Positions 46,230 through 58,900 of a DNA stretch of 64,000 bases are shown here, piece by piece. Under the pieces are notes generated by a model that worked only from the letters and a program-made list of their open reading frames with translations, had not been told where the DNA came from and did no database searches. Within the stretch, counting starts at the first letter, position 1, and each line of letters begins with the position of its first letter. Position numbers and translations under genes: made by a program. Source of the DNA: Corynebacterium sp. HMSC08A12 (GTDB taxonomy: Bacteria; Actinomycetota; Actinomycetes; Mycobacteriales; Mycobacteriaceae); NCBI RefSeq assembly GCF_001807485.1, contig NZ_KV789168.1, forward strand, positions 300,745-364,744, written 5' to 3'.

Positions 46230-48014
46230 ATGAGCTTCATCGACAAGCTGATTCCAGGAAAGAAGAACGACACCAAAGGCCAGGTAGTCGAAGACCGTCG
46301 TCGGGATATCGTCATCGTCGGCGGCGGTTCCGCAGGTTCCGTATTGGCCAACCGACTCTCCGAAGACTCCGCCAAGGACGTCATGGTCCTGGAGGCCGGC
46401 CGCCCGGACTCCCTGTGGGATCTGTTCATCCACATGCCGGCGGCGTTTTCCTTCCCCATCGGCGACAAGCACTACGACTGGCAGTACGAATCCGAGCCGG
46501 AACCGGAGATGAACGGCCGTCGTATCTACCACGCCCGCGGCAAGGTGCTGGGTGGCTCCTCCTCCATCAACGGCATGATCTTCCAGCGCGGCAACCCAAT
46601 GGACTACGAGAAGTGGGGCAAGCTACCTGGCATGTCCAACTGGGGTTGGAGCCACGTCCTGCCCTACTTCAACAAGATGGAAACCGCCCTGGGCGCCGAC
46701 GCTAACGACCCGCGCCGCGGCCACAACGGTCCGCTGAAGCTGACCCGCGGCCCGGCCACCAGCCCACTGTTCCAGGCCTTCTTCAAGTCCGTCCAGCAGG
46801 CCGGCTACAACCTCACCAACGACGTCAACGGCTACCGCCAGGAGGGCTTCGCCCCCTTCGACCGCAACATCCTGGGCGGCAAGCGCCTGTCCGCCGCCCG
46901 CGCCTACCTGCACCCGGTCATGGACCGCAAGAATCTGGACGTGCGCACCCGCGCCTACACCACGCAGGTCATCGTTGAAAACGGCAAGGCCGTGGGCGTG
47001 GAGTACCAGTGGAAGGGCCAGACCCACCGCGTCTTCGCCGACAAGGTCATCCTCTGTGGCGGCGCCTTCAACACCCCGCAGCTGCTGGAACTGTCCGGCA
47101 TTGGTGACCGCGAGGTGCTGGAAAAGGCTGGCGTCGAGGTCAAGAAGCACCTGCCCGGTGTGGGCAACAACCTGCAGGACCACCTCGAGGTCTACGTGCA
47201 GTACAACTGCACCCAGCCGGTGAGCTCCCAGCCGTACTACAAGATGATCAACCGCCCGTTCATCGGTCTGCAGTGGCTGCTGACCCGCCGCGGTCCGGTT
47301 GCGTCCTCTCACTTCGAGGCCGGCGGCTTCGCCCGTTCCAACGAGAACGAGGACTACCCGAACCTGATGTTCCACTTCCTGCCGATGGCGATCCGCTACG
47401 ACGGTTCCCAGCCGGAGGGCGAGCACGGCTTCCAGTTCCACGTCGGCCCGATGTACTCCGACACCAAGGGCCACGTGCACATCAAGTCGAACGACCCGAA
47501 GGACAAGCCGGAGATCCTGTTCAACTACCTGGCCACCGACCAGGACCGCCGCGAGTGGGTCGAGGCCGTGCGCACCTCCCGCAAGCTGCTGGATACCCCG
47601 GCGATGAAGGAGTTCACCGACGGCGAGATCTCCCCCGGCTCTGCCGTGGAGACCGACGAAGAGATCCTGGAGTGGGTACGCAACGACGCAGAGACCGCTC
47701 TGCACCCGTCCTGCACCGCCAAGATGGGCCCGGCGGACGACGAGATGGCCGTTGTCGACCCGGAGACCATGCAGGTCCACGGCGTTGAGGGCCTGTACAT
47801 CGCCGACGCTTCGGTCATGCCGATCATCACCAACGGCAACATCTACGCCCCGGTCATCATGCTGGCGGAGAAGGCCGCCGACCTGATCAAGGGCGACAAG
47901 CCCCTGGATCCGATCGACATCCCCTTCTACCACGCTAAGCAGGACATGCCGCTGTACGCAGAGGGCGAAGAGCCCCGCGATCACGTCAACGCCATCCCGG
48001 GCGCTGACCACTAG
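46230..48014 (+). CDS. betA: Choline dehydrogenase (GMC oxidoreductase)
   Basis: FAD enzyme that oxidises choline to betaine aldehyde. At 594 residues it has the FAD motif [20 protein letters not shown] (26-45), [34 protein letters not shown] and the C-terminal active-site HPSCTAKMG and [17 protein letters not shown]. An N-terminal extension of about 25 residues precedes the fold. AGGAGG lies about 12 nt before ATG 46230. It is divergent from betT; the stop is 3 nt from the convergent trmD stop. Confidence 0.93.
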   Translation: MSFIDKLIPGKKNDTKGQVVEDRRRDIVIVGGGSAGSVLANRLSEDSAKDVMVLEAGRPDSLWDLFIHMPAAFSFPIGDKHYDWQYESEPEPEMNGRRIYHARGKVLGGSSSINGMIFQRGNPMDYEKWGKLPGMSNWGWSHVLPYFNKMETALGADANDPRRGHNGPLKLTRGPATSPLFQAFFKSVQQAGYNLTNDVNGYRQEGFAPFDRNILGGKRLSAARAYLHPVMDRKNLDVRTRAYTTQVIVENGKAVGVEYQWKGQTHRVFADKVILCGGAFNTPQLLELSGIGDREVLEKAGVEVKKHLPGVGNNLQDHLEVYVQYNCTQPVSSQPYYKMINRPFIGLQWLLTRRGPVASSHFEAGGFARSNENEDYPNLMFHFLPMAIRYDGSQPEGEHGFQFHVGPMYSDTKGHVHIKSNDPKDKPEILFNYLATDQDRREWVEAVRTSRKLLDTPAMKEFTDGEISPGSAVETDEEILEWVRNDAETALHPSCTAKMGPADDEMAVVDPETMQVHGVEGLYIADASVMPIITNGNIYAPVIMLAEKAADLIKGDKPLDPIDIPFYHAKQDMPLYAEGEEPRDHVNAIPGADH

Positions 48015-48017
48015 GGT

Positions 48018-48866
48018 TTAGGGCTCCAGCCCGTCCAGATACGCCCGATCTGCCTTGGATAGCTCCACGTTATCCAGCAGATCCGGGCGTATTTTTTTGG
48101 TTCGGGCGAGGGATTGTTCGCGCCGCCACTGCGCAATCTTCGCGTGGTTGCCGCTAAACAGCACGTCCGGCACGTCCAGCCCGCGCCACTGCCGGGGGCG
48201 CGTGTAGCTGGGGCCTTCCAGCAGCCCGTCCTGGAAGGAATCCTCCTGGTGGCTGGCCTGGTTGCCCAGCACGCCGGGGATCAGCCGCACCATCGCCTCG
48301 GCCATGACCAGCACTGCGACTTCCCCGCCGATCAGCACATAGTCGCCAATGCTGACTTCTTCCACGCGGTAGCGGTTCTGTGCGTCCTCCACCACTCGCT
48401 GGTCGATACCTTCGTAGCGGCCGCAGGCAAACACGACGTGTTCTTCGGTGCTCCACCGTTCTGCCATGTCTTGGGTGAACGGTTTTCCTGCGGGTGTGGG
48501 GACAATAAGCAGCGGTTTTGTGACGCCACCCGCTTCCTCACCTAAACGCTCAGCATCGCTGTCGCTTGTGGCTGGCAGCAGGTTGCGCTTGTGCTCCGCG
48601 GAGCTCTCCAGGTCGCTGACCGTGGCCGCCGGGCCGGTGCCCGCCGCGACGTCATCGAGAGCCGGTCCCCAGACCTCGGGCTTCATCACCATGCCAGGGC
48701 CACCGCCGCACGGGGTGGAATCCACCGACTGGTGGACGTCACTGGTCCAGGCGCGCAGATTATGCACGCCAACGCTTAGGATGCCCTGCTCAATGGCCTT
48801 GCCTAGGAGCGCGTGGCGCAGCGGCTCTAAATATTCGGGGAAGATCGTTACTACGTCTAGGCGCAA
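48018..48866 (-). CDS. trmD: tRNA (guanine-N1-)-methyltransferase
   Basis: Methylates G37 of tRNAs next to the anticodon, preventing frameshifts. The 282-residue protein has [16 protein letters not shown] at the start, the SPOUT knot motifs [10 protein letters not shown] and [11 protein letters not shown], and [11 protein letters not shown]. It is longer than many TrmD proteins owing to an insert of about 40 residues (about 78-118, rich in Ser, Asp and Glu) that ends at [10 protein letters not shown]. Start TTG 48864-48866, 2 nt after the rimM stop; translation is coupled. Confidence 0.94.
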   Translation of the reverse strand: MRLDVVTIFPEYLEPLRHALLGKAIEQGILSVGVHNLRAWTSDVHQSVDSTPCGGGPGMVMKPEVWGPALDDVAAGTGPAATVSDLESSAEHKRNLLPATSDSDAERLGEEAGGVTKPLLIVPTPAGKPFTQDMAERWSTEEHVVFACGRYEGIDQRVVEDAQNRYRVEEVSIGDYVLIGGEVAVLVMAEAMVRLIPGVLGNQASHQEDSFQDGLLEGPSYTRPRQWRGLDVPDVLFSGNHAKIAQWRREQSLARTKKIRPDLLDNVELSKADRAYLDGLEP

Positions 48867-48868
48867 AA

Positions 48869-49432
48869 CTAGCTCAGCTCCAAAAGCCCCTCGGGCGGGG
48901 TGAGTACGAGGATCTCCTCCTCCAGGTCCACCACCGGGACAATCTGGTGACGGAAGGGTACGAGCACTTCCTTGCCGGCGGTCGGCAGCTGGGACTCGGC
49001 GTCAATAAGAATAACGAGCAACTGCCCGGCCGGAGTGTGCTCAACGGCGACGACCTCCCCTACCAGATCGCCGAGCTGGATCTCGTCGCCCTCCAGATCC
49101 GTGCCGGGGGCGAGGAGGTAGGCGGTGAGGCCCTCGAGTTCGTGGTCGTAGAAACCGTCGTCGTCCTCATCGTGCACGGGGGCAGCGAAGAAGCGCACGC
49201 CGCGCAGGGACTCGGCGGCCGTGCGGTCGGCGACCTCCTCGAAGGTGACCAGCAGGCGCCCCTGGTGCGGGCGGAAGGAACGGACGGTCAAGGACAGCTC
49301 CTTGCCCGCCTGCTTACCTTTCAGAACCTCGCCGGTGGCGAAGCGCTGTTCGGGGGTGTCCGTCGTGGGATCGACGACCACCTCTCCCCGCACGCCGTGG
49401 GGCTTGATCACCCGGCCGATCTGCAACTCCAT
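48869..49432 (-). CDS. rimM: 16S rRNA processing protein RimM
   Basis: Assists 30S head maturation and binds S19. The 187-residue protein has [24 protein letters not shown] (4-27, here partly quoted: [12 protein letters not shown]), then a PRC-barrel domain ending [16 protein letters not shown]. The ATG is 3 nt downstream of the gdhA stop codon, and trmD follows after 2 nt, making a gdhA-rimM-trmD unit. The usual KH-domain RNA-binding gene upstream of rimM is missing and gdhA is in its place. Confidence 0.93.
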   Translation of the reverse strand: MELQIGRVIKPHGVRGEVVVDPTTDTPEQRFATGEVLKGKQAGKELSLTVRSFRPHQGRLLVTFEEVADRTAAESLRGVRFFAAPVHDEDDDGFYDHELEGLTAYLLAPGTDLEGDEIQLGDLVGEVVAVEHTPAGQLLVILIDAESQLPTAGKEVLVPFRHQIVPVVDLEEEILVLTPPEGLLELS

Positions 49433-49435
49433 AGG

Positions 49436-50845
<1,410 letters not shown>

Positions 50846-50851
50846 TCATTT

Positions 50852-50857
50852 AGTCTA
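50852..50857 (-). promoter_or_regulatory. Candidate -10 element of gdhA
   Basis: TAGACT on the minus strand, giving a leader of about 65 nt. It lies downstream of the rpsP terminator, so gdhA-rimM-trmD can be expressed apart from rpsP. Confidence 0.4.
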
Positions 50858-50957
50858 CTCCCCATGACCGACAACACATTCAAGTGGTGCGTTCCGGGGG
50901 CAATCGCCGCAGCGGATAGCGTGAAAGACAACTTGAAATCCACCCTACAAATACAGA

Positions 50958-50993
50958 AACCCCAGGTGAGCAGCAACTACTCAACCTGGGGTT
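50958..50993 (-). terminator. Intrinsic terminator of rpsP
   Basis: A 13-bp stem with one bulged base, AACCCCAGGTGAG (50958-50970) with CTCAACCTGGGGTT (50980-50993). TTCTGTATTTG follows on the minus strand. Confidence 0.8.
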
Positions 50994-51026
50994 AGGAATC
51001 AGGTGGCGGTTCGTACCGCCGCCCCC

Positions 51027-51551
51027 TTACTCTGCAGACTCGGCCTCAGCCTCTGCCTCGCCCTCGGAGTCAGCCTCAGCCTTCTCGGCTTCCTCAGCAG
51101 CCTTGGCAGCAGCCTCTTCCTCAGCGGCAGCCTCAGCAGCAGCCTTGGCCTCTGCCTCTTCCTTGGCCTTGCGCTTCTTCTCGGTGATGGCCTCAGCGGT
51201 CGGCCCATCGGCAGCCTCAGCCAGAGCCTCGTTGAACAGGTCCAGCTTGGACTTCTTCTCCTCGGCAACCTTCAGGGTGCCCTCAGCGCCCTCGATGCCC
51301 TTGTACTTCTGCCAGTCGCCGGTGACCTTCAGCAGAGCCAGAACCGGCTCGGTCGGCTGTGCGCCGACGCCCAGCCAGTACTGTGCGCGCTCAGAGTCGA
51401 TCTGGATCAGGGAAGGCTCCTGGGTCGGCTGGTAGATGCCCAGGTTCTCGATGATCTTTCCGGAACGCTTGGTGCGTGCATCCTGAACGACGACGCGGTA
51501 CTCCGGGGTACGGATCTTACCCAGGCGCTGCAGCTTAATCTTGACGGCCAT
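51027..51551 (-). CDS. rpsP: 30S ribosomal protein S16 with long acidic tail
   Basis: S16 core at residues 1-90 ([20 protein letters not shown], then IENLGIYQP). The rest, to residue 174, is a low-complexity Ala/Glu/Lys tail with a coiled-coil look, doubling the usual length of about 85-110; long S16 tails are known in corynebacteria. AAAGGAG lies 7 nt before ATG 51551. It is downstream of ffh and followed by a terminator. Confidence 0.95.
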   Translation of the reverse strand: MAVKIKLQRLGKIRTPEYRVVVQDARTKRSGKIIENLGIYQPTQEPSLIQIDSERAQYWLGVGAQPTEPVLALLKVTGDWQKYKGIEGAEGTLKVAEEKKSKLDLFNEALAEAADGPTAEAITEKKRKAKEEAEAKAAAEAAAEEEAAAKAAEEAEKAEADSEGEAEAEAESAE

Positions 51552-51783
51552 GTGATGGCTCCTTTTCTTCTAGTTGGTCACTGGGCAGTTCAGACACTCC
51601 GCGAAAAATTTCTGCGGAAAATCCGCTGAAAAAATTTTTCTGGCCGGAGCCGGTTCAACCCTTCGTATTTTTGCTGCGCGTGACCACCGGCCGACCGTGG
51701 TCGGGGACGGTGTTACACAGACAACCTGCATAAGTGTAGTAGCTGGTGCCCGCGGGAACCAAATCCCCTGCTGGCGGTGCCGG
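51552..51783. other. ffh-rpsP spacer with A/T words and hairpins
   Basis: A 232-bp non-coding stretch. It holds AAAAAATTTTT (51629-51639), a small GCGGA/TCCGC hairpin at about 51615-51625 flanked by A/T runs, and a GACCAC/GTGGTC stem (51682-51687 with 51697-51702). A rpsP promoter is expected here but no firm -35/-10 pair was found. Confidence 0.5.
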
Positions 51784-53382
51784 CTACTTCTTCGGGAAGT
51801 TCATCTTCGACAGGTCGATGCCCTCGAAGCCCGGGGGAAGCTGCTCCTGCATCTTCTCCAGATCCTTCATGCTGGGCATTCCGCCGCCCATACCCGGCAT
51901 CCCAGGCATGCCGGGCATACCTGGCATCCCCTGGCCGCCGCCCATGTTCCGGCGCATGTTCTTGCGGTTCTTGTTCTTGGCGTTCTTGCCCTTCTTGCCC
52001 TTGCGGTGCACCTTCTGCTTCTTGGTCGCAGAACGGCCGCCCATGCCGAACTGACCGGCCATCTTGCCCATCATCTTCTTGGCCTCGAAGAATCGGTCGA
52101 CCAGCTTGTTCACGTCGGAAACGCTCACGCCAGAACCGTTGGCGATGCGCTTGCGGCGGGAGGCGTTCAGGATCTTCGGGTCCTGGCGCTCGGCGGGAGT
52201 CATGCCGCGGATGATGGCCTGGATGCGGTCCAGTTCCTTCTCATCCACCATGTCGGCCATCTTCGACATCTGGGAGCCACCGGGCATCATCTTCAGGATG
52301 TTGCCCAAGGGACCCATCTTGCGGATCATCAGCATCTGTTCGAGGAAGTCCTCCAGCGTCAGGTCGCCGGAGGCCATGCGCATGGCGGAATCTTCGGCCT
52401 TTTCGGCGTCCAGAACCTGCTCGGCCTGCTCGATCAGGGTGAGCACGTCACCCATGCCGAGGATGCGGTTGGCCATGCGATCCGGGTGGAAGACGTCGAA
52501 GTCCTCCTGCTTCTCGCCGGTGGAGGCGAACAGGATCGGCTTGCCGGTAACCTCACGGATCGACAGCGCGGCACCACCGCGAGCGTCACCATCCAGCTTC
52601 GTCAGGACGACACCCGTGAAGTCCACGCCATCGCGGAACGCCTCGGCCGTAGTAACGGCATCCTGGCCGATCATGGCGTCAATAACAAAGAGCACCTCGT
52701 CGGGCTCCACCGCATCGCGAATGTTGCGCGCCTGGCGCATGAGCTCCTCGTCGATGCCCAAGCGACCCGCGGTATCGATAATGACGATGTCGTGCTGGCT
52801 GCGGTAAGCCTCCTCGATACCGCGCTGCGCGACGTCGACCGGGTCACCGTGGCTGGTGCCCATCTCGTGGTCGTGGGAATCCAGGCTGGTGCCCGGGTCC
52901 GGGGCGAAAGTCTTTACTCCGGCGCGCTCGCCGACGATCTGCAGCTGCTGCACCGCACCCGGGCGCTGCAGGTCACAGGCCACCAGCATGGGAGTGTGGC
53001 CCTTCTTAGCCAAGTGCAGAGCCAGCTTACCGGCCAGGGTAGTCTTACCGGCACCCTGCAAACCGGCCAACATGATGACTGTCGGCGGGTGCTTAGCCAG
53101 GTTCAGCCGGCGGGTCTCGCCGCCGAGGATTTCCTTGAGCTCCTCGTTGACGATCTTGATGACCTGCTGTGCCGGGTTCAGCGCCTCGGATACCTCTGCC
53201 CCGGCGGCGCGCTCCTTGATGCGCTTAATAAAGGCGCGCACCACCGGGAGGGATACGTCTGCCTCCAAGAGCGCAAGACGGATCTCGCGCGCGGTGGCAT
53301 TAATATCAGCCTCGGACAGCTTGCCCTTGCCACGAAGGCCCTTCATGGCAGATTGCAGGCGGTCTGACAAAGACTCAAACAC
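51784..53382 (-). CDS. ffh: Signal recognition particle protein Ffh
   Basis: The SRP54 GTPase that binds signal sequences and 4.5S RNA. The 532-residue protein has the N domain, the G domain (GLQGAGKTTLAGKLA near 107, DTAGRLGID, TKLDGDARGGAALS) and the Met-rich M domain, ending in GMPGMPGMPGMPGMGGG and a basic tail; it is longer than typical Ffh. Start GTG 53382 with AAGGGAG 9 nt upstream. FtsY, its receptor, is encoded 1 kb upstream on the same strand. Confidence 0.97.
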   Translation of the reverse strand: MFESLSDRLQSAMKGLRGKGKLSEADINATAREIRLALLEADVSLPVVRAFIKRIKERAAGAEVSEALNPAQQVIKIVNEELKEILGGETRRLNLAKHPPTVIMLAGLQGAGKTTLAGKLALHLAKKGHTPMLVACDLQRPGAVQQLQIVGERAGVKTFAPDPGTSLDSHDHEMGTSHGDPVDVAQRGIEEAYRSQHDIVIIDTAGRLGIDEELMRQARNIRDAVEPDEVLFVIDAMIGQDAVTTAEAFRDGVDFTGVVLTKLDGDARGGAALSIREVTGKPILFASTGEKQEDFDVFHPDRMANRILGMGDVLTLIEQAEQVLDAEKAEDSAMRMASGDLTLEDFLEQMLMIRKMGPLGNILKMMPGGSQMSKMADMVDEKELDRIQAIIRGMTPAERQDPKILNASRRKRIANGSGVSVSDVNKLVDRFFEAKKMMGKMAGQFGMGGRSATKKQKVHRKGKKGKNAKNKNRKNMRRNMGGGQGMPGMPGMPGMPGMGGGMPSMKDLEKMQEQLPPGFEGIDLSKMNFPKK

Positions 53383-53497
53383 TACTTAGTGCTCCCTTGT
53401 AGGTATCGGAGGTTGGTTTATAACTCCCCTAGCTTAGCCAGTGGCCTACACGACAGTCACATTTCACCGGTGTTTTACAGCGTTTTACAGTGCTGCC

Positions 53498-54253
<756 letters not shown>

Positions 54254-54275
54254 TCACATCCATATCTGTGAGCCT

Positions 54276-54289
54276 CAGCACTTGTGCTG
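54276..54289. promoter_or_regulatory. Inverted repeat upstream of the Amt-PII chimera
   Basis: CAGCAC and GTGCTG face each other across TT, 26 nt before the ATG at 54250. It resembles an operator half-site pair, but not the AmtR consensus. Confidence 0.35.
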
Positions 54290-54380
54290 CAAAGAGTAAA
54301 ATGCTGAAAACTCGCATTCAGGAAAGAAAAAATTTTCTGAGACGCAGATCACCGACTTTTTAGCCGGACAACGCGAATAA

Positions 54381-54405
54381 CCCCGTACGCTGCACGCATA
54401 CGGGG
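54381..54405 (-). terminator. Hairpin terminator between ftsY and the chimera
   Basis: CCCCGTA (54381-54387) pairs with TACGGGG (54399-54405). On the plus strand AT-rich sequence follows; on the minus strand GTTATTCGC follows, a weak T-run. It lies downstream of ftsY. Confidence 0.6.
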
Positions 54406-54453
54406 CTATTTACGTAAATTTTTTAATTTTTGCTGTCCGAAGGGGCTTATTTT

Positions 54454-55923
54454 CTACCCCAGCAGTGCATCGACGAAGCTTTCGACCTCGAACGGGGCCA
54501 GGTCGTCCGCGCCCTCGCCGAGGCCCACCATCTTCACCGGCACGCCGAGTTCTTCCTGCACCTGGAAGACGATGCCGCCCTTTGCGGTGCCGTCGAGCTT
54601 GGTGAGCACCACGCCGGAAATGTCCACGACCTCGCGGAACGTGCGCGCCTGCATGAGGCCGTTCTGGCCCACGGTCGCGTCCAGCACCAGCAGCACCTCG
54701 TCGACCTTCGCCTTCTTCTCCACCACGCGCTTGACCTTGCCCAGCTGGTCCATCAGGCCCACACTGGTGTGCAGGCGGCCGGCGGTATCGACCAGGACGA
54801 CGTCCACGCCGGAGTCGATGCCCTTCGCCACTGCGTCGAAAGCAACGGAGGCTGGGTCTGCGCCCTCTGCGCCGCGTACCGTTTCTGCCCCCACTCGACG
54901 CCCCCACGTCTCCAGCTGGTCAGCCGCAGCCGCACGGAACGTATCCGCCGCGCCTAGCAGAACCTTGTGGCCCATGCCGATGAGCACGCGGGAGAGCTTG
55001 CCGGTGGTGGTGGTCTTGCCGGTTCCGTTGACGCCCACCACCATGATCACGGCTGGCTTGCCCTCGTAGGGCATGGCCTTGATGGAGCGGTCCATGTCCG
55101 GCTTGCAGGCGTCGATCAGCGCCTCGCGGAGCATGCCGCGGGCTTCTTCCTCGCTGGAAACGCCATTGATGGCGATGCGCTCGCGCAGGTCGTCGACGAC
55201 CTTCATCGTGGTTGGGGTACCCAGGTCGGCCATGAGGAGGGTGTCTTCGATCTCCTCCCATGCGTCCTCGTCGAGGTCGCCGGCGCTGAGGATGCCGAGC
55301 ACGCCACGGCCGATGACATTCTGGGACTTGGACATGCGGCCGCGCAGCTTGCCAAGGCGGCCCTGGACGGGCGCGATCTCCTCGCGCTGTTCCGCGGGAG
55401 CTGGTTCTGGTTCGGGTTCCGGCTCCGGCTCAGCAACAGGCTCCGGCTCCTCCACCGGCTCCGGCTTAGGCGTGGGCGCCGGAGCCGGGGCGGCCTTCGG
55501 CGCCTCTGGTTCGGGTGTCGGCTCCGGCTCGGGGGTTGCCTCTGGTTCCGGGGTCGGCTCCGGTTCCGGGGTGGGTTCCGGTTCCGGGTCCGCCTTAGGC
55601 TCGGGGGTCGCTTCTGACTCCGGGGTTGCCTCTGGGGTTGCCTTCGGGGTTCCCTTCGGTTTCTTCAGCTCCTGGTCAGGGCGCAGTTCCGGCTGCTTCT
55701 CGGCAGTCGCGGCACCGGCTCCGGCGCCACCACCGGCGGTGAAGTTAAACCCGCCCTGAGCCTTGTAATCGCCACTGCTGGGCTTCTTCTGCTCGATCTC
55801 CTCCTTCTTCTCGAAGGAAACCTGCTTTGCCTTGTTCCGGCGCAGCCCCAGAACAACGAGAATCGCCACGACAATGACGAGAACCAAAAGTCCAATTAGG
55901 ACCCACATCAAAACACTATTCAT
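54454..55923 (-). CDS. ftsY: SRP receptor FtsY
   Basis: GTPase that docks the SRP-ribosome complex to the membrane. The 489-residue protein has an N-terminal TM helix (about 4-27), a long Pro/Glu/Thr repeat region (about 95-165, repeated PEPEPT units), then the NG domain: [18 protein letters not shown] (near 289), [14 protein letters not shown] and [14 protein letters not shown]. The repeat region gives near-identical DNA repeats. GGAAGC lies close to ATG 55923. Confidence 0.96.
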   Translation of the reverse strand: MNSVLMWVLIGLLVLVIVVAILVVLGLRRNKAKQVSFEKKEEIEQKKPSSGDYKAQGGFNFTAGGGAGAGAATAEKQPELRPDQELKKPKGTPKATPEATPESEATPEPKADPEPEPTPEPEPTPEPEATPEPEPTPEPEAPKAAPAPAPTPKPEPVEEPEPVAEPEPEPEPEPAPAEQREEIAPVQGRLGKLRGRMSKSQNVIGRGVLGILSAGDLDEDAWEEIEDTLLMADLGTPTTMKVVDDLRERIAINGVSSEEEARGMLREALIDACKPDMDRSIKAMPYEGKPAVIMVVGVNGTGKTTTTGKLSRVLIGMGHKVLLGAADTFRAAAADQLETWGRRVGAETVRGAEGADPASVAFDAVAKGIDSGVDVVLVDTAGRLHTSVGLMDQLGKVKRVVEKKAKVDEVLLVLDATVGQNGLMQARTFREVVDISGVVLTKLDGTAKGGIVFQVQEELGVPVKMVGLGEGADDLAPFEVESFVDALLG

Positions 55924-55967
55924 AGCTTCCAGTGAATCAGAACTTCGTGGCTAATGCCGACTCATGG

Positions 55968-58900
55968 TCAGACAGTCGGCCCGAACACGCCGCGGACCAT
56001 GGCATCTGCCATGACGATGTCTCCGGTCACGAGGTCCGGCACCAGCCGCGCCATGGCCGCCCATCCCGGGTAGGCGCTGAGCAGTTTGCCCAGGCTGGAC
56101 ATCTTCTTGTGCGCGTACATGCGGGTGGCCAGGGCGAACACCATGGAGATCACGGGCGCCAGCGCCCAGCGGTTTTCCGGAGTGTCGGTATCCACGCCCT
56201 CCAGGCGGTCGAAGCGCACGCGCGCGGAGAGGTACAGCTGCCGGTTCGCGGCCTTCACCTTGCGCAGCAGCGTGACGGCGGTCTTCATCAGCTCCGGGTC
56301 GCCCAGCAGCTCGGAGAGTTCGGCGCGCTTGTTGAAGGTCTCGAACACTGCGATAAGGCGGCTGTTTTCCTCGCTCAGCGCGCCCGGCACCACTCCGGCC
56401 TTGCCGAAGAACATGTCCAGCACGGCCTTCTGTTGTGCGGGGTCCATGTGCGCGATCTGCACGGTGGTGCTATCGATGCACGCCGTATCCAGGGACACGT
56501 CGCGGCCGGTATCGACGGTCTGCACGGCGGGTTGCCCGGCGACCTTTTTGAGCTCCTGCCGCAAGCGCTTGTCTTGTTCTTTTTCTTCTGACGCCCCTTC
56601 AGGGTCAACCAGCGACATGTCCCCCAGGATCTCGAGGGCTGCGATCCATGGGGTGTTCGAGCGCTCGGCTTCGGCTCCCACCAGGGTGGAGTGCACCAGC
56701 CCGGAGAGGATGAACTGCGCGGGGCGGTCAGCGGCGGGAACCAGGGACTGCGACATGGCGTGGACGGATTCGCGCGGGTTGTTCGTCAGCGCGGTGCGCA
56801 GGTTGTCCAGCACGTCGAAGCGTCCGCGCAGCCAGCCGGCCTGTACGTCCCAGAGGGTGGAAAGCGTGGCGGTATCGCTGGGGAGCTCTTCGGATTCGCC
56901 TGCCAGGAAGGCGGCCAGCTGCACCCACGGGTCGGTGTCGGCGTCTTCCTTATTGGCCCCGAAGTAGCCCTCGGCCTGTGCGACGGCGGCGTGTTGGCCG
57001 GCGGCGACGGGAGCCCGCAGGTAGTTGAAGCGGTCGCGGCCGAAAAGCTGCACGCTCAAGGGGCCAGCGCCCACGAGCTCGGCGGGCAGTGTGCCCTGGG
57101 CTAGAGTGCCCTGATCTAGGGTGCCTGCAGCACTGGGCGTAGCTTGCAGCTCCACGAAGTATGCGGCCTGCCAGGGCGCGGTGATGGGCCAGACCCACGC
57201 GCCGGCGCCCGGCGCGCCGAACTGCACCGGGGTCTCTTCGGATTCGTCCTCGCCGTGGATGAACAGGGCGTCCCCGTCGACGGAGGCTGTGTAGTCGAAC
57301 CCGGGCACGATGCGGGCCAGGCGCACGCTCACGCGGCGGTCCTCCACGAACTCCAGCTCGATTGCTCCGGAGGTCAGCGTGGCCAGGGACCCGGCGGCGC
57401 TGGCGAGGTCCACGAACCAGGTGACCTCGTCTATCGTTTCCAGCTTCAGGGTGCGCACGGGCGAGCCGTGGTGGTTGCGGATCACCACGCGGGCGTCGTC
57501 CATCAGCGCCAGGTTCTTCGCCTTGGAGCCCATGCCGGGGCGGAAGCCGGGGCGTACGCGGAAGCGGGTCTGCGTGTCGATGGAACGGGCGGAGACTTCA
57601 ATGGGGTCGGTGCGCCACATCGGATCCTCCCCCTGCATCGTCAGCTGGTAGCGCAGGCGGGAGGGCTTGACGATGACAGGCAGCGCGTCGCCCGCGTCGG
57701 TCTGCACGACGGTGGTGCTGAAGCGGTCAGTGGGTCCGAGCTTCTGCGGCGGGATCTTCTCGAAGGGCTTCTCCCCCGGCAGCAGGCGGACCGTCACAGG
57801 GCTTAGGCCCCCGGCCATCGGCAGTCGTGTCTGGGTGCTGGGCCCGCCGAATTCCATCTCCAGGGATAGTCCCTCCACCAGGGCGTATTCGTGGCGGAAG
57901 GATTCGTTGCGGGGTCCGCGCAGGCGCACCAGGTATTCGCCCACCCACGGGCTATCCCACGCCTCGGGGTCGAATACGTCGAACACGCCGCCCTCGGCGG
58001 GAACCTCCAGCGGTTCCTCGTCGGAGACGGCCTCGCCGGTCTCTCCGGGACCCCCATAGGCGGAGACAGACAGGTACCAGATCTCGTCCGCGCCGGAAAT
58101 CGTCGGCGGGAACTCCACCTGCAGACTCTGGGAGTGGATCACCTTGCCGGAGGTGGTCTCCACGCCACCCACCACATCGTCGGGCTCCACGAACTGGGCG
58201 CGCTGGCGCGGATCTACGGCACGCACTCCGGCCATGGACGGGCTGCGCTCGCCCGGCTTGGCGATGTGCAAGCTCAGGCATTCACTCAAATCCAGCCGGC
58301 GGATAACCCAGCCGTTCCAGCTCTTCATCGGCTGTTCTTCCAGCACCGGGATGTCCGCCCCGGTCACCGGGTCCACGGCGGAAGTCTCGGAGGGAACCAC
58401 CACGTACACCTGCTCGTGGTGCAGGGAAACCCGGTCGGTAAGGTCCGTGCCACGGATGGTGAACACAAGCACGGGATCCTCTGTATCCACCAGCGGTAGC
58501 TGCCAGTGCTGGCCGTCGTTGGCGTTGCGCACGCTGACCTTGCGTAGCGGCTGGCGCACGGGAATGTCCAGGATCTCGGTCACGGCCCGGCCGGCGTTGT
58601 CCGCGTGCATGGTGCGGAAGGCCGCGGGCTCGCCGTCGAAGTCCACGCGCCAGCGCACCTCAGTATGCACCTTCCCCTCGCTTTCCAGTGGCTGCGAAGG
58701 CAAGCGTAGAACTACGCGCTGGCGCAGAGTGTCTAGCTGCAGGCGCGGCTGGTCTTCACGGTGCGCCACGCCCACGCTGTGACGCCGATCCTGCGTGCCC
58801 ACCGGCCTTTCCCGCAGCTCTTCAATCACATCCTCCAGGATGAGTGCGGGCAGTTCCACGGCGGGAAGCGTGTACTCCCAGGAGTCCGGGTGCGCGGCGG

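Noticed and set aside
46623-48011. 462-codon minus-strand frame opposite betA
   Set aside because: Shadow of betA, with no promoter or ribosome site.
51860-51945. Short tandem repeats of about 9 bp
   Set aside because: They encode the Met-Pro-Gly repeats of the Ffh C-terminus.
55380-55660. Apparent DNA tandem repeats
   Set aside because: They encode the Pro/Glu repeat region of FtsY and need no mobile-element explanation.
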